Source: Acidobacteriaceae bacterium (lineage in GTDB: Bacteria; Acidobacteriota; Terriglobia; Terriglobales; Acidobacteriaceae). Taken from it: a stretch of DNA of 5,249 bases. Below the pieces are notes generated by a model, which was not told the origin of the DNA, made no database searches, and saw nothing but the letters and a program-made list of their open reading frames with translations. The position numbers and the translations under genes are program-made. Below are positions 1-5,249 of this stretch, piece after piece. The stretch lies in the NCBI GenBank assembly GCA_003168235.1, contig PMSZ01000210.1, positions 5,629 through 10,877 on the forward strand, read 5' to 3'. Every line of letters begins with the position of its first letter. Position 1 is the stretch's first letter.

Positions 1-876
1 TACGATCTCTACCTGCGCGGCAAACGTTATGCGCGGCGCCAGACGCGGCAGGACCTCGAATTCGCCCTGCAGATGTTCGAAAACGCAGTCGCCATCGACT
101 CCAGCTTCGCCCTTGCCTATGCGGCCAGCGCCAATGCCTGCGCAATGTTTTTCTGCAACTACAGCCGCGATCAGGTGTGGGTGGAACGCGCGCGGGAGGC
201 CTCAGGCAAGGCCGTTGCTCTGCGCTGGGAACTGCCCGAAGTGCAGGTAAGCCAGGCTTGGGTGCTCTACGCAGCCGAACTGCATGACGAAGCGGTGCGC
301 ATGGCCAAGAAGGCCATTGAACGCAAGCGCGACTGCGAGGGCGCTCATTACCTGCTGTGCCGCGCCCTGTTCGCGGCGGGCCGCTATCAGGAAGTGGTTG
401 ACCTTGCGGACACTGCCATTGACGCGAGCGGCGAGGATTACAACGTTTTTGTGCCCATCCTGAACTGTCTCAAGGCCATGGGCAAAGAAGAAGCGCTTGG
501 CAACGTGCGCCAGCGCAAGATCGCGACGCTGGAAAACCACCTCAAACAAGTGCCCGAAGACGCCCGGGCGCGAATCTTGCTGGGCAGCGACTACGCGTAT
601 CTGGGGCGATCGGACGACGCCTTGCGCGAACTGAACCTGGCGGTCACTTTGCGCGCCAACGAAGCCTCTATTCTTTACAATGCGGCTTGTCTGTACTGCA
701 AACTGAAGAGAAAGCCAGAAGCCCTGGATGCCCTGCGTAAATCCTGGGAAGCGGGGTTCAAGGACGCCGCGTGGGCTCGGCGTGATCCGGACCTCATCCC
801 TCTTCACGACGAACCGGAGTTTGACCGTCTCTATCCGGCAAAACCTGAGTCGCCTCCCGCCTCCAGTTCGCACTAA
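1..876 (+). CDS. TPR-repeat protein, C-terminal part (5' end outside window)
   Basis: The reading frame is open from base 1 and ends at TAA 874-876, giving 291 visible residues. The true start lies upstream; the Met at base 73 is internal, because the preceding 24 codons (starting YDLYLRGKRY) already match the family. TPR-like helix pairs are visible at about residues 15-50 (FENAVAIDSSFALAY), 78-110, 113-145 (RALFAAGRYQEVVDLADTAI), 186-219 (GRSDDALRELNLAVTLRAN) and 222-253 (ILYNAACLYCKLKRKPEALD). The end, with RRDPDLIPLHDEPEFDRL at 260-277, is the typical closing segment of TPR regions in large bacterial regulators. From family knowledge such regions sit C-terminal to a Ser/Thr kinase, winged-helix DNA-binding or cyclase domain, often after a membrane span or WD40/TolB-like part. 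None of those domains is in view, so the N-terminal activity is unknown. No signal peptide or membrane segment is seen in this part. Seven cysteines are present. The tail (281-291) is Pro/Ser-rich and probably disordered. TPR assignment is firm; the role is not. Confidence 0.85.
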   Translation, partial: YDLYLRGKRYARRQTRQDLEFALQMFENAVAIDSSFALAYAASANACAMFFCNYSRDQVWVERAREASGKAVALRWELPEVQVSQAWVLYAAELHDEAVRMAKKAIERKRDCEGAHYLLCRALFAAGRYQEVVDLADTAIDASGEDYNVFVPILNCLKAMGKEEALGNVRQRKIATLENHLKQVPEDARARILLGSDYAYLGRSDDALRELNLAVTLRANEASILYNAACLYCKLKRKPEALDALRKSWEAGFKDAAWARRDPDLIPLHDEPEFDRLYPAKPESPPASSSH

Positions 877-948
877 CCGAGTATGGTGACGCGCGGGCAG
901 CGGTGCCAGGGCCAAGCACTCCCTCCAGCAAAATTCCTCCCAATTGCT

Positions 949-954
949 TATGAT
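949..954 (+). promoter_or_regulatory. possible -10 box (TATGAT) upstream of aceE
   Basis: TATGAT matches the sigma-70 consensus TATAAT at five of six bases and lies 31 bases before the GTG start of aceE, in the 109-base gap that follows the TPR gene. Transcription would begin near base 961, leaving a leader of about 25 bases that contains the Shine-Dalgarno site. No convincing -35 hexamer is seen at 16-18 bases upstream (the region reads CAGCAA), and the TG upstream is one base out of place for an extended -10. It is therefore only a candidate. A gap this long and no terminator or shared operator in it are compatible with a separate aceE promoter. The rest of 877-948 shows nothing clear. Confidence 0.25.
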
Positions 955-975
955 TGAGGTATCGCATTTTTTCGT

Positions 976-980
976 GAGGT
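976..980 (+). promoter_or_regulatory. Shine-Dalgarno site of aceE (GAGGT)
   Basis: GAGGT lies five bases before the GTG codon at 986, a normal spacing for pairing with the 16S rRNA 3' end. It supports this GTG as the start. The codon directly before it (983-985) is an in-frame TAA, so the gene cannot begin further upstream. Confidence 0.75.
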
Positions 981-985
981 CATAA

Positions 986-3697
986 GTGCCTGAGACGCAA
1001 CAGAAGACGAACGGAATCGAAGTCCTGGAAACGCGGGAGTGGCTGGACTCGCTTGATTATGTGCTCTCAAGCGGCGGACCGGACCGCGCCGGACGGCTTT
1101 TGCAGCAACTGGCACTGCATGCTCGCAGTGCCGCGGGAGTCAACCTTCCCTTCACGGCGACCACTCCTTACCAGAATACGATCGCTGCCCGGCAGCAACC
1201 ACCGTTCCCCGGCAGCCAGGAGATGGAGCGCCGCATCAAGAGCCTCGTGCGCTGGAACGCCATGGCCATGGTCGTCCGCGCCAACAAACTTCAGGAAGGC
1301 ATCGGCGGCCATATCTCCACCTTCGCTTCGGCGGCCACCCTCTACGAAGTCGCGTTCAACCACTTTTTTCATGCCGCCAACGAATCGGGCGACCGCGATG
1401 TGGTCTATTTTCAGGGACACGCCGCTCCCGGAATCTATTCCCGCGCATTTCTTGAGGGCCGCATCCCCCGCGAGAAATTGGAAAACTTCCGCCGCGAATT
1501 GAAACCGGGCGGCGGACTCTCGTCCTATCCCCATCCCTGGCTCATGCCCGAATTCTGGGAATTTCCCACCGTTTCCATGGGACTCGGCCCGATTCAGGCG
1601 ATTTACCACGCCCGCTTCATCAAGTATCTCGAAAATCGCGGATTGAAAACTTCGAGCGGAGGCAAGGTCTGGGCGTTTTTGGGCGACGGAGAAATGGACG
1701 AACCGGAAGCGCTCGGTTCCATTACCCTCGCTTCGCGCGAACGCCTCGACAATCTGATTTTCGTCGTCAACTGCAACCTGCAGCGCCTCGACGGACCGGT
1801 GCGCGGCAACGGCAAGATCATTCAGGAGCTGGAAGCGATTTTCCGGGGCGCGGGATGGAATGTCATCAAGGTCATCTGGGGCGGCGATTGGGATCCGTTA
1901 ATTGAGGCCGACCGCGATGGCCTGCTGGTGCGCCGCATGGGCGAGATCACCGACGGACAGTATCAGAAATATTTCGTCGAGAGCGGCGCCTATTTCCGCC
2001 AGAATTTTTTTGGCACCGATCCGCGCCTGCTGAAAATGGTCGAGCACCTTTCGGATGAGCAACTCGCCCGCATGCGCCTCGGCGGCCACGATCCCATCAA
2101 AGTGCATGCCGCCTATAAGGCGGCGGTCGAGCACACCGGCGCGCCGACCATTATTCTCGCCAAGACCATCAAAGGCTACGGACTCGGCGAAGCCGGCGAA
2201 GGCAAGAACATTACCCACCAGCAGAAGAAGCTGAATGACGATGAGCTGCACATGTTCCGCTCGCGCTTCGGCATTCCCATTCCCGACGGCGAACTCCACA
2301 ACGCGCCTTTCTATCGTCCCGCCGATGACAGCCCCGAAATCAAGTACATGCAGGAACGCCGCAAGCAGCTCGGCGGCTACATGCCCGTGCGCAAAATCCG
2401 CGCCACGCCCCTCAAGCCCGTGCCAGAAGCTCTGTTTGAGGAGTTCTACAAAGGCACCGAGGGTCGCGAAGCTTCGACCACGATGGTGTTCGTGCGCATG
2501 CTTTCGAAACTGCTGCGTGATCCCGATGTCGGAAAGTTCATCGTCCCCGTCGTTCCCGACGAAGCGCGTACCTTCGGCATGGAGGCGCTCTTCCGCCAGG
2601 TCGGCATCTATTCGAGCGTCGGCCAGCTCTACGAGCCGGTCGATATGGATACTCTCCTCTATTACAAAGAGGCAAGAAACGGCCAGATTCTCGAAGAGGG
2701 CATCACCGAAGCCGGATCCATGTGCTCGTTCATCGCCGCCGGGACCGCCTACGCCAACCACGGCATCAACACCATCCCCTTCTTTATTTATTACTCCATG
2801 TTCGGATTGCAGCGCATCGGCGACCTTATCTGGGCCGCGGCCGATATGCGCTGCCGCGGTTTTCTCCTCGGCGGCACGGCGGGAAGAACCACGCTCGCCG
2901 GCGAAGGTCTGCAGCATCAGGATGGACACAGCCACGTTCTTGCTCTCTCGGTGCCGAACCTTCTTGCCTACGATCCCGCATTCGCCTACGAGATCGCCAT
3001 CATCATTCAAGATGGCATCAAGCGCATGTACATCGATGGAGAATCCATCTTCTATTACTTGACCGTCACCAACGAACCCTTGCACATGCCCGAAATGCCC
3101 AGCCATCCCGGCATTCGCGAGGGCATTCTCAAGGGCCTGTACCGTTACAAGACTTCCGAAAAGAAAGATGCAAAGCTGCGAGCGCAGCTGCTCGGCAGCG
3201 GCACCATCATGTTCGAGGTGCTCAAAGCGCAGGCCATCCTCGAAAAAGACTTCGGCGTCGCGGTCGATGTGTGGAGTGTGACCAGTTACAAGGAGCTTTA
3301 TCGCGAGGCGAATGATTGCGCTCGCTGGAACATGCTTCACCCAACCCAGAAACCCAAAGTGCCGTACGTCACTCAAACTTTGCAGGGCGCATCCGGCCCC
3401 TTCGTCGCCGCATCCGATTATATGAAGGTGTTGCCCGAGAGCATCGCGCAATGGGTCCCGGGCAAGCTCGTCTCGCTCGGCACCGACGGCTTCGGACGCA
3501 GCGAGAATCGCGCATCGTTGCGCGATTTTTTCGAAGTCGATGCCAAGCACATCGTGCTCGCCACGCTGCATGCGCTCGCGGGCGAAAAATCCGGCGAAAA
3601 GACTACAGGCGCGGAAGCCATCAGTCCGAAGCTTCTGGAGAAGGCCATCCGCGATCTGGGCATCGATCCGGAAAAACGCAATCCGGCCACCAGTTAG
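986..3697 (+). CDS. aceE: Pyruvate dehydrogenase E1 component, homodimeric type
   Basis: Thiamine diphosphate (ThDP)-dependent E1 of the cytoplasmic pyruvate dehydrogenase complex: it decarboxylates pyruvate and acetylates the lipoyl groups of E2. The protein has 903 residues (E. coli AceE 887) and aligns with AceE end to end from memory. The N-terminal segment (1-55, with LETREWLDSL near 14-23) corresponds to the E2-docking region. The ThDP/Mg motif is at 233-242 (GDGEMDEPEA) with NCNLQRLDG at 262-270; D234, N264 and Q266 match the E. coli metal ligands. Active-site residues by alignment are H109 (GGHIS), H145 (FQGHAAPG), H411 in the mobile loop (GEGKNITHQ), E571 (EEGITEAG), the glutamate that activates ThDP, and H644 (GLQHQDGHSH). 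No key residue is missing and no frameshift is seen. The GTG start has a good Shine-Dalgarno site and an in-frame TAA directly before it. aceF follows 63 bases later in the same direction, so the two are probably co-transcribed. The family assignment is very secure; the substrate is inferred from AceE-type similarity. Confidence 0.97.
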   Translation: MPETQQKTNGIEVLETREWLDSLDYVLSSGGPDRAGRLLQQLALHARSAAGVNLPFTATTPYQNTIAARQQPPFPGSQEMERRIKSLVRWNAMAMVVRANKLQEGIGGHISTFASAATLYEVAFNHFFHAANESGDRDVVYFQGHAAPGIYSRAFLEGRIPREKLENFRRELKPGGGLSSYPHPWLMPEFWEFPTVSMGLGPIQAIYHARFIKYLENRGLKTSSGGKVWAFLGDGEMDEPEALGSITLASRERLDNLIFVVNCNLQRLDGPVRGNGKIIQELEAIFRGAGWNVIKVIWGGDWDPLIEADRDGLLVRRMGEITDGQYQKYFVESGAYFRQNFFGTDPRLLKMVEHLSDEQLARMRLGGHDPIKVHAAYKAAVEHTGAPTIILAKTIKGYGLGEAGEGKNITHQQKKLNDDELHMFRSRFGIPIPDGELHNAPFYRPADDSPEIKYMQERRKQLGGYMPVRKIRATPLKPVPEALFEEFYKGTEGREASTTMVFVRMLSKLLRDPDVGKFIVPVVPDEARTFGMEALFRQVGIYSSVGQLYEPVDMDTLLYYKEARNGQILEEGITEAGSMCSFIAAGTAYANHGINTIPFFIYYSMFGLQRIGDLIWAAADMRCRGFLLGGTAGRTTLAGEGLQHQDGHSHVLALSVPNLLAYDPAFAYEIAIIIQDGIKRMYIDGESIFYYLTVTNEPLHMPEMPSHPGIREGILKGLYRYKTSEKKDAKLRAQLLGSGTIMFEVLKAQAILEKDFGVAVDVWSVTSYKELYREANDCARWNMLHPTQKPKVPYVTQTLQGASGPFVAASDYMKVLPESIAQWVPGKLVSLGTDGFGRSENRASLRDFFEVDAKHIVLATLHALAGEKSGEKTTGAEAISPKLLEKAIRDLGIDPEKRNPATS

Positions 3698-3717
3698 CGG
3701 AGCGACGGGCGTCTCCG
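3698..3717 (+). other. small intercistronic hairpin between aceE and aceF
   Basis: Directly after the aceE stop, CGGA (3698-3701) can pair with TCCG (3714-3717) and GAC (3704-3706) with GTC (3711-3713), around a GGGC loop and with a two-base GC bulge. No T-run follows, so it does not look like an intrinsic terminator. It could be an mRNA processing or stability element, or chance in GC-rich DNA. Confidence 0.25.
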
Positions 3718-3744
3718 TCCACTAATGGGCCGACAAGAAAAACC

Positions 3745-3750
3745 AAGGGA
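3745..3750 (+). promoter_or_regulatory. probable Shine-Dalgarno site of aceF (AAGGGA)
   Basis: AAGGGA lies ten bases before ATG 3761, slightly long spacing but the best site in the gap. It decides between two in-frame ATGs: the earlier one at 3725 has no purine-rich site at usable distance and would add 12 charged residues (GRQEKPRENER region) before the lipoyl domain, which in this family normally starts almost at residue 1. Confidence 0.5.
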
Positions 3751-3760
3751 AAACGAAAGA

Positions 3761-5249
3761 ATGTTCACGGAATTTAAGCTGCCCGAGCTGGGCGAGAAAA
3801 TCGAGAGCGGAGACCTCGTCCGCTTGATGATCAAGCCCGGAGCCAGCATCACCGAAGGCGAGCCCGTAATGGAGCTCGAAACCGACAAGGCTGTCGTCGA
3901 AGTCCCGTCATCGGTCACCGGCACGATCGGCGAAGTCCGCGTAAAAGAAGGGGACAAGCTGCGCGTCGGCCAGGTCATCTTCACCGTCGAAAACGGCAGC
4001 GGTGCGGAAGCTGCCAAACCAGTGTCGAAAACCGCCGCAGCCACGCCACCGAGCGTTGCTCCAACACCACCAGCCTCACCGCAGCCGGCTCCAGCGCCCG
4101 CGCCTCACGCCGACCGCCGCGCCAAGCCCGCAGCCGCTGCGGCCACCGAGTTCAAGTTGCCAGAGCTCGGCGAGAACATCGACTCCGGAGATCTGGTGCG
4201 CTTGCTGATCGCCCCCGGCACGGCCGTTTCCGAAGGGCAGCCCGTCATGGAACTCGAAACCGACAAAGCCGTCATCGAAGTTCCTTCGACCGTGAGCGGG
4301 GTCGTCCGCGACATCAAGGTCAAAGAAGGTCAGAAGGTCAAAGTTGGCGCAGTGATCTTTACTCTCGAAGGCGGTGCCGTCGCGCAAGCGGAAGTGCCGA
4401 GCAAGCACGAGCCGGTCGAACATCTCTCCGAGCAGCACGGCGCTCGACTCTCCTTCCACATGGCTTTGCGCGCTGAGGGCAAGACCGAAGAACAGGCGCT
4501 GCCGCCCGATCCACCGCAATCCCAGCCGCCGGCCTTCACTATGCCGCAGCAACTGGGCAAAGTCGCCGGCACTGAGCATCGTGATCCCGTGCCCGCCGCG
4601 CCGCATGTACGTCGTCTGGCGCGCGAAATCGGAGTCGACATTCACAGCGTCGCAGGTAGCGGCCCCGGCGGCCGCATCAGCGAAGATGACGTGAAGCTCT
4701 GCGCCAAAAAAGCGCTGCTCATGGCCGCCGCCGCGGCACAAGCCCCGCATCCCGCCTTCGCCGAACCCGCGCTACCCGACTTCGCGAAGTGGGGAAAAAC
4801 CGAACGCGTTTCCATCCGTGGAGTGCGCCGCAAAACCGCCGAGCACCTGCGCCAGGCCTGGAACACGATTCCACACGTCACCCAGCAGGATCGCGCCGAC
4901 ATCACCGAACTCGAGCAGCTGCGCGCCAAGTTTGCGCCGCGCGCCGAAGAAGCCGGCGGCAAGATGACCGTCACCGCTATCGCGCTCAAAGTCTGTGCCT
5001 CAGCCCTGAAGGTTTTCCCCCAATTCAATGCTTCGATCGACATGGGGAAAGAAGAAATAATTTACAAGCAGTACATCAACATCGGCGTCGCGGTCGACAC
5101 CGATCGCGGACTGCTGGTCCCAGTGATTCGCGACGTCGAAAAGAAAAACATCGTTGAGTTGGCAGCGGAGATGACGCAGTTGTCAAAAAAAGCCAAAGAC
5201 CGCAAGCTCACAGCCGAGGAAATGGAAGGCGGCACCTTCACCATCACCA
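3761..5249 (+). CDS. aceF: Dihydrolipoamide acetyltransferase, PDH E2 component (3' end outside window)
   Basis: E2 core of the pyruvate dehydrogenase complex: it carries acetyl groups on lipoyl-lysine arms and transfers them to CoA. The frame stays open to the window edge, giving 496 residues with no stop. Domains in order: lipoyl domain 1 (about 4-79, lipoyl Lys43 in ETDKAVVEV); Ala/Pro-rich linker (80-129); lipoyl domain 2 (130-205, Lys169 in ETDKAVIEV); a second, less Ala/Pro-rich linker (206-278); peripheral-subunit-binding domain (about 280-315, VRRLAREIGVD and GSGPGGRISEDDV), which docks E1 or E3; acyltransferase domain from about 346 (IPHVTQQDRADITELEQLR 370-388, FPQFNASID 419-427, YINIGVAVDT 438-447, GGTFTIT 490-496). 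The catalytic HxxxD motif lies beyond the window; roughly 80-90 residues are missing, judged from the usual domain size, so the full length should be near 580. E. coli AceF has three lipoyl domains, this one two. The catalytic sequence is AceF-like, fitting the adjacent aceE and arguing against 2-oxoglutarate or branched-chain E2. lpd (E3) is a likely downstream neighbour but is not seen. Confidence 0.95.
   Translation, partial: MFTEFKLPELGEKIESGDLVRLMIKPGASITEGEPVMELETDKAVVEVPSSVTGTIGEVRVKEGDKLRVGQVIFTVENGSGAEAAKPVSKTAAATPPSVAPTPPASPQPAPAPAPHADRRAKPAAAAATEFKLPELGENIDSGDLVRLLIAPGTAVSEGQPVMELETDKAVIEVPSTVSGVVRDIKVKEGQKVKVGAVIFTLEGGAVAQAEVPSKHEPVEHLSEQHGARLSFHMALRAEGKTEEQALPPDPPQSQPPAFTMPQQLGKVAGTEHRDPVPAAPHVRRLAREIGVDIHSVAGSGPGGRISEDDVKLCAKKALLMAAAAAQAPHPAFAEPALPDFAKWGKTERVSIRGVRRKTAEHLRQAWNTIPHVTQQDRADITELEQLRAKFAPRAEEAGGKMTVTAIALKVCASALKVFPQFNASIDMGKEEIIYKQYINIGVAVDTDRGLLVPVIRDVEKKNIVELAAEMTQLSKKAKDRKLTAEEMEGGTFTIT
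3770..3997 (+). repeat. lipoyl-domain coding repeat, copy 1
   Basis: Encodes residues 4-79 of the E2. It aligns without gaps to copy 2 (4148-4375); by hand count about 52 of 76 residues are identical. Lipoylation Lys43 is codon AAG 3887-3889. The pair arose by internal duplication of the lipoyl domain, a common feature of E2 proteins. Confidence 0.9.
4148..4375 (+). repeat. lipoyl-domain coding repeat, copy 2
   Basis: Encodes residues 130-205 of the E2, offset 126 residues from copy 1. Lipoylation Lys169 is codon AAA 4265-4267. The stretch around the lysine (ELETDKAV) is identical in both copies, while the segment after the hairpin (copy 1 TIGEVR, copy 2 VVRDIK) differs most. Both copies look functional. 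Confidence 0.9.

Noticed and set aside
73..876. ATG at 73 as the start of a complete 267-residue TPR protein
   Set aside because: The frame is open back to base 1 and the preceding residues match the TPR-region family pattern, so this Met is internal.
896..907. GGCA/TGCC hairpin after the TPR gene as a terminator
   Set aside because: Only a four-base stem and no following T-run; not credible as an intrinsic terminator.
202..915. Minus-strand open frame (237 codons) opposite the TPR gene
   Set aside because: Shadow of the TPR reading frame, with no family-like features in its translation.
883..957. 24-codon ORF starting at ATG 883 in the gap before aceE
   Set aside because: No Shine-Dalgarno site, no recognisable sequence and very short; indistinguishable from chance.
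2235..3062. Plus-strand open frame within aceE in another frame
   Set aside because: The translation is Ser/Arg/Pro-rich low-complexity, typical of an out-of-frame reading of GC-rich coding DNA, and overlaps the conserved E1 catalytic region.
1898..3571. Long minus-strand open frame (557 codons) opposite aceE
   Set aside because: It lies wholly antisense to a strongly conserved E1 gene, its translation (His-, Ala- and Gly-rich) resembles no family, and open antisense frames are expected from GC-rich third-position codon use.
4076..4750. Minus-strand open frame opposite aceF
   Set aside because: Antisense to lipoyl and subunit-binding domains that match the E2 family closely; no independent support.

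Overview
The window is a GC-rich bacterial stretch with three genes, all on the plus strand and all recognisable. There are two coding blocks separated by a short gap: (1) the 3' end of a tetratricopeptide-repeat (TPR) protein (1-876), and (2) a pyruvate dehydrogenase complex locus with a complete E1 gene (aceE, 986-3697) followed 63 bases later by an E2 gene (aceF, 3761 to the window edge). Nothing suggests a mobile element, CRISPR array, RNA gene or foreign island.

The E1 is the large homodimeric type (903 residues, E. coli AceE-like), not the split alpha/beta type. It keeps the thiamine diphosphate/Mg motif and the active-site histidines and glutamate known from E. coli AceE. The E2 has two tandem lipoyl domains, a peripheral-subunit-binding domain and the first two thirds or so of the acyltransferase domain. 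The window ends before the catalytic HxxxD motif. E1 decarboxylates pyruvate and acetylates the lipoyl arms of E2, and E2 passes the acetyl group to CoA. E3 (lipoamide dehydrogenase, lpd) would complete the complex but is not in the window. It may lie just downstream.

The upstream TPR fragment resembles the C-terminal TPR sensor or scaffold region of large Ser/Thr kinases and winged-helix or cyclase-type regulators that are abundant in Acidobacteriota. Together with the GC-rich codon use and the AceE-type complex, this makes an Acidobacteriota (Terriglobia-like) source my best guess. It is an inference from style, not from a marker gene.

Regulatory signals are modest. A possible -10 box lies in the 109-base gap before aceE, a clear Shine-Dalgarno sequence precedes its GTG start, a weaker purine-rich site precedes aceF, and a small hairpin sits between aceE and aceF. 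Overall this is ordinary core metabolism. I found no new system, and the findings below are small points.
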